This document shows positions 49,301 to 60,800 of a DNA stretch of 64,000 bases, piece by piece. Origin of the DNA: Chaunax sp. Z400 (lineage: Eukaryota; Chordata; Actinopteri; Lophiiformes; Chaunacidae); the NCBI GenBank assembly GCA_037577475.1, contig CM075189.1, positions 13,612,839 to 13,676,838 of the forward strand. The letters are read 5' to 3'. The position numbers and the translations under genes were made by a program. The notes below the pieces were generated by a model, which was given only the letters and a program-made list of their open reading frames with translations, was not told the DNA's origin and ran no database searches. Every line of letters starts with the position of its first letter. Within the stretch, counting starts at the first letter, position 1.

Positions 49301-51176
49301 GCAATTTCAGATGAAAATACCTCTTGTTATAGAGTTCACTACCCAACCTGCAGACCATGACATACCCCAGATTTTTTTTCCTTGTACTTACAAGTCTGAA
49401 TGATGAATGCTGCTGTGGTGCCGGCACAGTTGGAGAACTCTGGGTGGCTGTTCATCAGTTTAGTCAGCTGATCCCTGACAATAAGTGGAATCTGGAAGTT
49501 GACAGCATTCTTCTTTTCTGAACGTATGAAATATATAATAAAGGAAAATAAATATTTAACTGGTTTTTGACTGATCTCATTACATCCTAAACACAAAAGA
49601 CTTATATTCTCTACAGTAGCATGTGCTTGTGCATGATGACCATGTTCCCTTTGTCCTTCATACCATTGTTTTAAAGGGAGCCTGAGGATATTGTGGTTCA
49701 TTGTTCAATGGTGAAATCACATTTCTAATTAAAAATATTTTGATTTCTATTGTCAGTTGTACTGTGCTGTCATTGAGACAGTCATATACAAATACAAACT
49801 TACGGTGAATGGCTCTACAAGGATAGATGTGAGACATGGAGGGCTGCTCTTTCACTGGCAGGGGCGGAGGGACATCTTAAGAATAAAATGGAAATGAATG
49901 AAGATGAGAGCCACCTTATTTTTTAACAATCACTGCAGGAACACATCAATCAGCATTTGACACTTGCCTGATGCATCAGGAACGACAGAATACATGCTTT
50001 CCAACTTGGGCAGCAGTTCCTGCAAAGCAAGCGCTGCTGCTCTGAGCCGAGCCGCCTTCTTGGTTATTCCCATTCCTGTCTTGTACTCGACCCCATCAAT
50101 AATCACACAAAAGGCAAAATAAAAGCCTACTATGTTTCCTGAAAAGAAAAGAGTGGAGAAACCGATGGAAGACAAATCCTCAGCTCTGGCAATGGACGAG
50201 CCTTTTTTACAAATCAGGCACCATGTGGAGTGTTGGGATGCTCAGTAAAACAGTGATAAAACAGAATGTGATAATTCCCTAACATTCCATTGAATTGAAA
50301 ACAGTACAAAGATACTACATACAGTTGTACCTCATAAACGTTTGACTGATTTGTGTAAATATATCCTTATTTTGCACTTTATGGCCTGCCAGCTGTCAAG
50401 ACTTGTCCCGCATTGAAAATGTGTGGCGCATTATGAAGCACAAAACATGACAAAAGAGATCTTGGACTATAGAGCAACTAAAGTCATATATCAAGCAACT
50501 GTCAACTGTCATCAGGAATCAAAAGACCCACATTAGAATTTGAATACGGGCAGCATACATATCTTTTTTCACAAGTTGTCAAAGTTAATTAATCAAAAGG
50601 CCTCCATGAGCCAATAACAACAGGTATGGAGGTGAAACTGGATTCCCATATGCTGAGGAGCTTTACCTGGGGTCCCTGTCTCCTTTATTTCAAGGTGGAA
50701 CTGCAAAGTCTTGGCGAGCTGATGGAGTAAAGAAATAGCATCCAACTCTCCTTGCTTGTATTTTTCAATCTGCATTTCAGGTGAGACTTTTGACCTGACT
50801 TAGTTGTGGAAATTAGGAGAAATGTTGAAAGAGCAAGTTAAAATTTTACAACGGTATGCATTTCTGTATTTGGCTTTAGTAAAAAGAATGTTAACGGAAC
50901 TGCAACATAAACCAGTCTGGAACTTCGTTATCGAATACATCTTCACTGGTGATTGACTGAGAAATTGCTGATAGAGATCTGCTGGATTCAAGAAAAAGAT
51001 GTTCTGAAACTCAAATGGTTTGAATTACCTCTTCCTTGTCGGCCAGAGACGTCTTCATCAGGAATATTCCTGGCAGACAGAGGTTTATCGCCTGATGTCG
51101 CAGGCAAATTGTGTGTGAGGATATTTGCATAAGAGATTCCTCTAGAACCTCGATATGATCTGCCCGTTTGAAACAT
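43356..51176 (-). CDS. adad1: Adenosine deaminase domain-containing protein 1 (tenr), 12 exons
   Basis: ADAD1 is a testis nuclear RNA-binding protein needed for sperm formation. Coding exons in order: 51176-51029, 50798-50667, 50138-49968, 49875-49804, 49517-49392, 48502-48379, 46938-46768, 46163-46088, 45964-45808, 45440-45206, 44827-44695, 43463-43356; 550 residues (human about 576), all phases agreeing. The N-terminus has SYANILTHNLPAT. The dsRNA-binding domain (about 75-137) ends in KTGMGITKKAARLRAAALAL. The deaminase-like domain has HDSHAVVTARRSL (residues 244-256), LPKGAAQ (304-310), AATDKLTQWQVLGYQGALLS and LPMHYCLMRPHISLVP. The ADAR catalytic HAE is HAV, and the zinc cysteines of PCGxxR and SCSDK are replaced (PKGAAQ, AATDK), so it should bind RNA but not deaminate, as known for the family. 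Introns 3 and 9 use GC donors. The last intron carries a Tc1 relic. Confidence 0.94.
43600..44622 (+). mobile_element. Tc1-like transposon relic in the last adad1 intron
   Basis: The ends are inverted repeats: TTGGCCACTTCATTGGGTAC at about 43601 and, at the right, GGTGTACCTAAATTAAAGGG to about 44622. Between them are decayed transposase pieces in plus orientation: GGATATTTTCTTAGCACTCT near 44165, then DYVHPFMTPVYPSANG-like text near 44248-44290, and a stretch equivalent to DAIMSIWTKTSLECFQQLVE near 44480-44545. The 5' half of the transposase gene is mostly missing. It is antisense to adad1. Confidence 0.82.
49969..50510 (+). mobile_element. Tc1-type transposase fragment in adad1 intron 2 (about 50383-50510)
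   Basis: At about 50383-50510 the text CATTGAAAATGTGTGGCGCA and TTATGAAGCACAAA encodes SRIENVWRIMKHK, the same transposase block as in the element at 26440-27080 (SPIENVWRTMKHK). Only this piece of the element is recognisable; it lies between the adad1 exons at 50667-50798 and 49968-50138. The left part of the span given here is adad1 exon sequence and not element. Confidence 0.6.
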
Positions 51177-51289
51177 CCTGAAAGCTTTCAAGATTACTGA
51201 AAAGAACACCAAACTATATTAAATGACTGGACTGAAACAACCATATCTAAAAAAATAATGATACAAACACATAGATACAGTCTGTTAGC
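51177..51289 (-). other. adad1: adad1 5' UTR exon boundary region
   Basis: Just upstream of the adad1 ATG an acceptor-like TTCTTTTCAG (about 51196-51205 on the minus strand) suggests that the start codon lies in the second exon and that a non-coding first exon sits near 51,900. Confidence 0.45.
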
Positions 51290-51560
51290 TAGAGCTCCAA
51301 ATGTATTTACAGATTTGATTACACATTTACAGACCTGTGTTAACTGACTACACATTTACAGATCTGTGTATATACATATTTGTGACACATCTACACATCT
51401 GTGTACAAATTCACAGACGTGTCTACGCATTTACAGATCTGTGCATGTATTTACAGATTTGTATTTACAGATACATCTGTGTACGTGTTTATATATTTGA
51501 CCACTTATTTATTCAATTATTTATTTATATACTTGTCTACATATTTGCAAATCTCAACAC
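51290..51560. repeat. Degenerate minisatellite of ACACATTTACAGATCTGTG-like units
   Basis: About ten imperfect copies of a motif near ACATTTACAGATCTGTG, spaced roughly 20-30 bp, fill this interval. The core ACAGATCTGT is itself palindromic. Frames read through it are repeat artefacts. Confidence 0.8.
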
Positions 51561-51859
51561 ACTCACTGATGGGGATGGTTACACAACTTTCCACACACAT
51601 TTGCTAATAGTTTAGCTCCATTAACGGCCCCATGCTAATTTCACTGCTAAAGCTAATAGCTACGGTAGCGTTAGCATGGAATTAACCCTCGCTCCTTTAA
51701 ACTTGGGTATGGTTAGAGGCAGACGCCATGATTAACTAAACCTCTAGCTTGTGAAATTACAATTTCCATACTCACCGCGCTTGAAATTGCTGCTCAATTA
51801 AGTGTATAGCAACTTATTAATTCGACAACTGCACTAACTTTATGACACTGACCGTACGA

Positions 51860-51960
51860 CTTCAATATCACCGCTCAAGTCTCCGGAAGCTGCTAGGACG
51901 TGCGCGTGTGCCAATTAGCGCACGTGCGTTGACCCTATAGTCGTTCTGTGTGCAGAGATA
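51860..51960. promoter_or_regulatory. adad1: Probable adad1 promoter
   Basis: A GC-rich island in AT-rich surroundings. It has an E-box CACGTG at 51921-51926, a CCAAT at 51911-51915 and an imperfect palindrome with arms GTGCGC (51900-51905) and GCGCAC (51918-51923). It lies between the start of adad1 (minus) and the coiled-coil remnant (plus), so it may once have served both. Confidence 0.45.
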
Positions 51961-51974
51961 GTTTGTAAAACAGG

Positions 51975-53455
51975 ATGATCTACAGCGATTACATAGACGT
52001 TCTGTTTTGCTGGATTTTCAATTGTAGGTAAAGCCACTGGTCTCAGCAACTACTGAATTATAATACCTTATCTTGAAATGTTGTACAAGCCTTGTAGGCT
52101 AACTTCTTCCTTTTGCACGTCCTCAGTGGATGAAGTCATGCTCGAGCTAGCAGTAGCACTATGCAGCAATTTGGCTAGACAGCAAAACATTGTGAGTATA
52201 ATCTGATGTGCTCTCCAACATTTTATGTGACGTTGTGTCCAGCAGTTTTTTTGAAACATGTCCCAAATTACCGCACCACATTTGGTGGTATGTAATGTGT
52301 AAGCTTAATTACAAATTGTTTATTTTGATGCACTATTAGACCATACATGTTTGTAGGCCTATACCATTTCAATTTAAAAGCCTCATACTAGCATATCATT
52401 TCTCTTATCCTCTTGGATTTCGGGATTAATTTCCTGTTTCATGCTGACACCTATATTGTCCTATATTTCCTTGAAATCATACAGTAAATGCCTACAATAT
52501 TTCTATTGACAGTGCAGTGTGCTGCTCTCTCTCCTCAGCGAAGGCTACAATGAAAAGATGGACATCCTCATGTGCAGAGGAGGAGATGGCAGAGAAGGAA
52601 GCTGAGATTATTTATCTTTGCTGCCTATACTCTCTGATCTGGAGAAAGCAGCCATGTTTGCCTGTAAGGAGCTGAGCCTCTCAGAACAAAGGAAAAGTGA
52701 GAGGATGAGTTCAGTGCATTGAAATATAAGAGTTGCAGAATGAAGTCAACCAGCTGAAAGATCTCCTGAGAGAAGAGGACAAAGAGGTCAGCAAGGCCAA
52801 TGAAAAAAGGCAACATCGTGAGACTCATGTGGACGCTTTGGGCCGGCTGAAAGGCACACAGTCAGCTCTCTGGATGTGACCAAAGTAAAGTGTGATGCTC
52901 CAGAGGATGAACTGAGAAAGACGCTGGCAGATAGAGATGAGTTCCACCTGCATGATTCTTGCAGAAGGAGCTCTTTGACATGAAGTAGCTCCCTGAACAA
53001 CGTGCATGCTGGGAGAGGACAGTACAGCAGCTGGAGCAAGAAAAGAAATATCTGGAGGACATTCTCCTTGTGAAAGAAAACTTGTGGCACTCTGTGGAGG
53101 CCCAGAGAATAGAGGAGCCTCCAACACCTCAAGGAAGAAAACCCCCAGCTCCAGGTAAGCTCATTTTTTGGATTCTAATGACTTCTGTCAGAAGATTTCA
53201 GATCATAGTTTGAATTTGAAGGTTGGAGTTCCAGAAAACAATTGAGAGCGAATTTAATGTGAAGATTTCAATTAGAGTAAAATTAATTAGGTGCATTATC
53301 TCAACTAAAATACTCAATGAGTGACGGGAAAGTTGTGAGATTTACCACAGAAACCATCAAAAATGATTGCCGCCCGCTTTGAGGATATTGCTGGTGACGT
53401 GGACAGGGATGGTTGTGTTATAATATCAGGCACAGAGAGCAGGTAAAACAACACA
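51975..53455 (+). pseudogene. Decayed coiled-coil protein gene, family not recognised
   Basis: Exon-like pieces with plausible splice sites but broken frames. The piece at about 52124-52193 (acceptor TCCTCAG, donor GTGAGT) encodes VDEVMLELAVALCSNLARQQ. A long piece at about 52540-53154 (acceptor CTCTCCTCAG, donor GTAAGC) encodes heptad-rich text: ELQNEVNQLKDLLREEDKEV; then, after a frameshift, LDVTKVKCDAPEDELRKTLA; then, after another shift and stops, VQQLEQEKKYLEDILLVKEN. A possible further piece lies at 53370-53441 (MIAARFEDIAGDVDRDG), and a possible first exon at 51975-52027. At least three disruptions in the long piece argue for a pseudogene. It is head to head with adad1. Lamin, kinesin and centrosomal coiled-coil families were considered, but none fits clearly. 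Confidence 0.5.
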
Positions 53456-56400
53456 GTCAGAAAGATCATTTCAAGAGACATAATGTCTTTATTTTAATCC
53501 ATTTTTATGTTAATATTGGGTTATGTTCAGGGACATAAGGTTATGTGTATTTGCACGTTATGACTGATCCAGATAAAAGCAGGTGTAGAAATATATAAAC
53601 AGGGAGATGCAATCAGTTTTTTTTTTCATGATGACACAGAAGTAGGTGTTGCTGTTGAAATTGAAACATATCAATTGTTTGATCATATCAATAAGTCACC
53701 TTTAACCTGTCGATTTTTTCCCCTAATAGAATTCCAAAAGTGCTGCTTAATGCCTTTTTTTTGTTGTTGCTCGCAATCTTAATTAAAATGCTGCTTTTCA
53801 GAATCAAAATATTACCCATGGCTGCCATAACACAGGATTAGACCATTACCAGTGTATTGTGACAATAATCACAGCCGCACAAAAAGTTAATGTATTCATC
53901 ATTACAATAATTTATTAGTTCTGTGTTATCGGTGTTAAAATATGGACATTTGAATCCCTACATTTATTGCTATACGGCCACTTGGGGGTTCAGTGAGCCC
54001 CCTAAACCAGCAGTCAGACCTCTGGAAGTGAAATTAAACATGCTGAATTTTTCTTTTAATAGAAAAAGAAAAGAAGAGGAGCTTCTGGTCTCATGTCTTC
54101 CAACATTCGCCCTCCCTCCTTAACTGAACCCTAACGAATCCTAGCTCCTCCTCTACTCCCTACCCCAACTCCCCCCACCCTCTGCTTCCTACCCCAGAGA
54201 CTGAAAAGCATAATAGATAAATATAAATAAGACACCTCAACAGTTTCTTAAATATTAGATATTGATATTAATATTGAACAAGCACAAATTGGTGACTTAT
54301 TGAAAGTGTACTTCCTGTAGTTTTCTGTGATCTTTTCTTTGCTGCATGAAGGTAAAAACTATTACTAAGGTTATAATTGAGTGTCATTATTTGTTCCTGA
54401 TCTGTTTACACCTTTGACCAAAGTCGGGTCACATTTTAGCCCACGAAGATGTCTGACAGCAGACAGAGATATGTTTACATTGTTCCAGTGACACTTGTGT
54501 ATGTTCTGAAACTTTCAAGTGTGAGGTCATCGAAAGGGGGCTTCCTCTATATACCTCCCAGCTCTGTCCTACTCTGATCTGACATTTTCTGACAGCAGAG
54601 AAAAGGTTAAGAGCCTTGGCTTATTTTGTCACCTCACACTGATGTTTTTTAGTGGGTCTTACTCTCTCCAGCCTTTTTATTTCTAAGAAAAGGCACAGAT
54701 AAAGACACAAGGCAGATCATGGGACACTTGGCCCAGTATTTTCACTGCAGCAACAACAGGCATTGCATCTGGCCAATGATAATTGTGTTTTGTTTGGCTG
54801 GCAAATTAGATCAAGTTTAAACGTCCTAAATGAACGCCAGCATTTGGAGCCAGAAAGTGAAGTAATGAAATAAGATCTGCGTTATTGATCCTGACCCCGC
54901 TGAACCACGGAGGAAATAAAACATTTGTTAAAACAAATATTCTAAGTTTTGAAGATAGAATATGCATTAAAATCCTCAGCTTTAATGTCAATGGGATAAA
55001 TTTGAGTGTTTTGCCAGCAGACATTAGAATAGAGACTAGAAACTGGTGCTCTGAGTGCATAAAAACAAAAGATCAGTTCTCACTACAAAGCTGACAAGAA
55101 GACTGCCAAATAAATACTCTGGTATATGAGTTCAATGTGTCCCTTTTATACTTTATTTTCTGTATATAGCTTTAGGTTTAGAGGTGCTAGCAGACAGGTT
55201 TTGTCACCTCTCATCTGTTTTCCCACTGATTCCAGTGTTTATGCTAATCTTAAGTAAATGGCTGCTGGTGGAGCTTTATACACATGGCATCAGAGTTGTA
55301 TTGATCTTCTCATCTAACTGAGAAAAACTAAGAAACCGAATAAGCGTTGTCAGAGCCCGATCCATACCATAAACCTGATCCGTTCCACACATGTGCGAGT
55401 GGTTGGGAACATGGTCAGAATTATCTACTTATTGTGCACATGTGAAAAACTTAAAAATGTAAATTTAAATTAAATTGTTCCTTTAACGCAGTGGCTTTCA
55501 AATGGGACAAAGTTAATTTTCTTTATTTCAATCAAATCTAACTTGGCTACTTTTAATAATTGCTGCTCCCCCAATTTTGTTGTAAAAAAAAAAAAAATCA
55601 CTGTCTAAAGGTGGAATTACTGACGCTGGATACTTAACTTTATGTGTAACTGTATGGCAACACCAGTGCAATGTGTGTCAGGAGGTGGCTGCCTGTGGTT
55701 AGTGGCTTGACAGTCAACTGCAAGAATCGAAACTTCCTGCACGTTGAATGGTCATGGCTTCAGGGTCTTCTGTTCTCGTCTTGAACCATGAAGTGATGGG
55801 AGAAATGTTTAGTATTTACAGGACTGTCAAAGTAAAATGGAACAAGCAGCCCACAGTCAGCGAGAATAGAAGGTCACCACAGGAACAAATGGGGTTTTAC
55901 GCCCCACGCAGATTGTTGGGAGAAAGTTTGAACTGACTTCTCTAATCAGTCACATTTGACGAGGGAAAGGACGCGGTCTGAAATGAGTTAGCACCTTCAT
56001 CCTCCTATTAATCATCCCAGAAGCAGCGAAGGTAAAGGAAAAAGATGAGTCACTTTAATCTGAGCGTAAGACTTTCACCACAAGTTTTCCCATTAATGAA
56101 GCTGGGAGAGAAGAAGTTGGTTCTTTTTCCTCTGTTTGCTGTTAGAGATCTCTTCAGTTATGTATAGGTTTACGTGTTTTCAGTGGCAGTTTTGTAAGTG
56201 ATAACTTTAATGCTCTCATTGTTATTTTTTCCCCAATTTTAGGCATTTAGCTGGTTCTCTAATAGTTTAATTATGAAATAGGTCAAATAAATGTATGAAT
56301 TCATAAACAAGTGATATAATGATATAAGTAGGCCTACTGTGGGTAAAAGGGTCAAGAAATATAGACACAACAAATATTACAAATGACCAAAGTTTAATTG

Positions 56401-56558
56401 CACAGGAAAATAAAACAACAAACTAAAAAAAGCTTATGTAATACACTAAAAAATAAATAAATAAACAATAGGACCAAAAACATTGAATGTAAGTAATTTA
56501 ATTGCACAAAAGATTTCCGTCTAATTTTATTTCACAAATTCAATGTAACGGCTCACAT
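53456..56558. other. Intergenic; nothing recognised
   Basis: AT-rich with a C/T-rich patch at 54112-54195. Short open frames only. I searched for exons of BLTP1 (KIAA1109), which flanks ADAD1 in human, and recognised none. Confidence 0.5.
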
Positions 56559-56729
56559 TTGAGTCAATGTGAATAAATTAAATAACTTGAGGGTGATTGA
56601 AATTCTAATTTGAAATGGATTACTTTTATGTATAATACTCTTAATTATAAACACTTTAATAAATACATTATGGATACATTAATTTAATTTAATCAGACTA
56701 AATCATTTCATTTATTCACATTGACTCAA
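56559..56729. repeat. Inverted-repeat (MITE-like) structure
   Basis: TTGAGTCAATGTGAATAAAT at 56559-56578 is repeated in reverse complement at 56710-56729, with about 130 bp between. Similarity weakly continues inward (TAAATAA/GAAATGA). No target-site duplication was identified. Confidence 0.75.
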
Positions 56730-57849
56730 CATGATGGAAAAACACTGGATTAAATGTGACCTTTAACATAAAGTTTGTGTTATAAAATTTGGCGAAAAGT
56801 GATGAAAATACTGAAATTAAACATTTGGGGCTCATGATTTTTTGAAGTGCATCCGTTGTGGGGTTGTTTTCCCTGCATGGGAAAGTCACAACAGCCTCAA
56901 TCAGAAGTGAAACCTTCAACTCTGGAAATATTTGCTGTTATTAGTAACTTGGTGCACGCCTGCACCCTTTCACCAGTTTGGAAAAGCAAAACCCTAACTG
57001 AAAGCCCTCAAAGGCAGTGGAAATCCCCCCGCCATCACTATCAAACTTATATTTGACATGCATTTTGCAAAAAAAGTTATGACATTAAGGATTTGATCTC
57101 ATTTGTAGATATGCACAAACACCTGCAAATGCATGATAAAAAAATCTTTTTGCTTCCACCCATGACAACAATTCAGGTCGATAGCTTCTTAAAGGAACAT
57201 TTAACATTGTTCAGATTTAAATCATTTGCATACAGATATTATTAAAAACAGTATGTCACCTACCAACCCACCAACTCTAGAAGCTATTTGTATAGTTCAC
57301 AGTCCAGCTGCAACTGCTATTAACAATAAGGTATTTTGCTTTTTTGACAGTAGAGGGCAGTGGAAGAGTGGGAATAAAACTAAAGTCTATGCCATGAACT
57401 CAAAAGTTACAAACTTGACATGATGTGATTTATTCAATTATTAAGGAAGCAGTCAGTGTCAAATACTCCTGCTGGTGAATGATAATGACAGGCCTCAGTC
57501 ATATGAGGTAATGAGTAACCTTATTATGCACTGAATCAAAGACTGCCACGGACAAAAAGTTTCAGCAAACTCCTCTGTTTTCTGCTCATTTTCAATTCCT
57601 TTCAGCTAATTATCTAAAATCTAAAAAAGATTTAAATTTAGATGTATAATAGCTGATTGGTTGAGAAAGTTTAAAAAGGTTGTTTTTGTGACTTCATAAT
57701 GTTTATAAAACAGAATCTAAAAGGAAGAAAGTACAACTTAATGCATATTTTATCACTAGCAGTCTGGACAGCAAATGTTCTCTGAAGGCAACATTACAGA
57801 CCTTCAAATGTATGATTTATGATGAGAAATAAAAGAACCATCTCTCTGG
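56730..57849. other. Intergenic; nothing recognised
   Basis: AT-rich spacer without gene or repeat features that I recognise. Confidence 0.5.
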
Positions 57850-60800
57850 GCTTCACACATGATGTAGCCGACACATGGGCACATGTCTCTCCAAGTATGA
57901 TTTACACATAATGGACTGTAGAGAGCTACGCTAACTGCTTTATTGGACAGAGTGCCCCCAAACCATCAGAAACCAGAGCCTAGCGCCCCATGGCTAACGC
58001 ATGTTTGCTCTGACAGCACCCTACCATTGATAAATAACAGCAGGTCTCCCTTAGCCGGCTGGTGCAGTCACATTCAGCTGCAGCTCTCCAATGCGTCTCC
58101 ACAGCCAAGATTGAATCTTCCCCATTCATTAGACTAAGTGGATGAGGCTCTCTAATAGGGGCTCCCTTCCCCTCAATAATTGCCGTTGATTGGCGTAAAT
58201 TAGACCCTAGTTGCCAGACGAGTGATTCTCGACGACGATAATCCGATTCCCAACTCAAACTAATAGGATTTTAACTCTGGCTTTGGCCTAATGTCCGTCT
58301 GCAAACCCTGGCTGTGGCCCTATGCCCCATCCAGCCGACGTCCTCTGGATCATATCTGGGGCCAGGCCAAACTGAAGCTGCAGTGGTGGTGTGTGGATTT
58401 AGGAGGGTTCGGGGGGGTCAGGTCAACGCTGCCTTTCACCACATGCTCTCCGTGACTCATCCCCTGCGCCGCATTCTTGGTATGAATCGGTCATTCATGT
58501 GTGTCACTTACATCATCGAGGGAACGAGCGTGTGAATGAGGCTGCTGCTGCAGCACAGAGCGGATGTAGAATGTCTTCGGTTGACAGTTTGGGCCTGGAT
58601 TAAATGAATGATGAGACCGTTGAGAGCTCAGCGGCATGGATGTCAGTCTAACCTGGCAAACAGACACTTCAGTGATTGGATACACAGCTGATAGTTTGGT
58701 TCAGACCAGGTTCAACGTAACGAAACAAAAAAAGCTGGTTTACATCGCATTAAAAGTTATATAATGTTATTAAATATTTGGGTGTATGTTCAACACATAC
58801 ACAAGTAAGACACAAACATTAATGGCATTAATATACAATGAAATCAAGTCTTTTCACCATTTAAGAACTGAAAACTGGAGGCACTGTCTTCTATTTTTTT
58901 GTTGCCTGGTAGTTTGATGTGATGGTGGGATTGAAAAGACGCAGAAGCCACCACCGTATTCCATCCTCAGTAACCAGTATGGCACCTTCCTACATGCCAT
59001 CTCGACAACATGAAGCGTATAAGAGGAGCACACTGAATGTTCTTTTGTCATTCAGTTGATAAGGGGACGACGCTGCTACTAAGGCCCGAGGACTAATGAA
59101 TCTCCACTCCATTACAGCTGAATCGGACAGATTGCTCTCCCGGAGAAATGAATTGAGTTTTTTGTATTTGTGAGATCATTCTCCCTCCATTAACTGCTCT
59201 TTATCCCGTCTCTTCATCACAGGCAAATCAGGTTAGGCAGCCATGATTAGCTGGGGTGGCCTCCCTTTTTAAAAGGTAATTGGGTTTGGCGGCTCAGCTG
59301 ATAGTGCCATTAGGACCAATAAAGGCTGGGCTTGGCTCATCGAGTGAAACAGATTCTTCAGCAGCAGATGGCAGATGGAGGGAGAGGGCTCTGATGCATT
59401 GAGGCCAAAAACAAAGTTTGTGTAACCAAAGTAGTTCGGGGGCATCCTCGCTATGCGTTACCCCCTCAGCACCTTCCCCCAGCCAGCTTAAATGTTTTGG
59501 TTTTCAAAAGCGGCGATGATGACAAAGTGAGACAGTGACAGCTTTTAATATGCTGAACACTGATTACAAAATGATTTGGCCATTAGAATGTGTGTTTTTC
59601 TATTGGGATGATTAATCATACACGCAGAAATGTTTTAATGGTGATACTTGGGGCTGTGATGTCGCCAAGGTCCATAGAGAGATGGGACTAATGCTTTCTT
59701 GTAAAATAACTTTGCTTCACACCAAACCTCGTCGATGCTAAATTATCTTCTTTCATTATCCACCGTCTGCATCCTATAACCTGATGGCATGAAAACATCA
59801 GCGGTTGATGACGATCAAAGATGTTGAACGAAGATGTGCAATCGATCCCCCCCCCCCCAGCTGTATCATCCCCTGTCATCTGGACTAAAGGAAAGGTGAA
59901 CTTGCCAATTCCGAGAAATCCTGCAAAGCTCCAGATAACCTTACTGTATCAGGGGCTCGTCCTATAGGAAAAGGTGCATTAGTGGTGACAGGAGGGCCAG
60001 TGGGGACCAGTGATGATGGGAGATTTAGACGACTGGAGGTGGGTTTGTGTATTATGTGGCTAGCCATTGCTGTGGCTGTCTCCCTCTTATCTCTTCCACT
60101 GTGGGGTCCGATCCCCAAAGTCCCGCTTATCTGCGGCTTGGACTTGGTTTCTCCCCTTTTCCTTCCCGGAATCGTCCCAGTTTAGTGACCCGGGGCAGTG
60201 GTCACGTGAAAGGTGACTCTGGTGCCTTCGTTTTTGTCTCATTTAAGTTCATGTAAAGTAACCATCTTTTTAGTATCATCTTCAAACCATTTGTGGGATT
60301 GGGTTTCAAGACATGCCACATTCATAATATGATCAAGTTAGATTTCTGCTGACTTTATCAACCTTGACGATGGTCGTTTTTGATTTGTCAGAAAATGAAA
60401 CGAGCCAAAGTCGCTGAAAGGCCACTGCCTAGTTATGTTTTCCGAGTCTTTCTTCAAAAAGGTTTTTTTTATAGCGAGGCAAAAGCAAAACGCATGAATA
60501 TAATGGAAATGCAATCACTGTTTCTGTGCCTGCACACGCAGAGTAATGTATTCCTGGAGTATAACCAGAGGGTTGTGGTACATTTTCACCTGAGAGCTAC
60601 ACATTTCCAGCCTTCCTAAATAAAACATTGTGTCGCCAGGCGCCGGTAAGTGTCCCTCAAAGAGCAGAGGGAGGAAGGGCGACGGTAAAAAGCGTCCAGG
60701 TTAAGTTGTTTGAAAGGCCCTGGGTATTAAGAGGCATTTTACACTTAAGAAGTTGGTTTCGCTGGGTTTTCTGTTTCCCCTCTTATTGATTGATGCTCAA

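Noticed and set aside
51290..51560. CRISPR-like regular repeats
   Set aside because: Units are imperfect, spacing is irregular, and this is a vertebrate nuclear genome; it is a degenerate minisatellite.
52788..53132. Minus-strand frames of 100-114 codons opposite the coiled-coil remnant
   Set aside because: They are antisense shadows of the heptad-rich plus-strand sequence.
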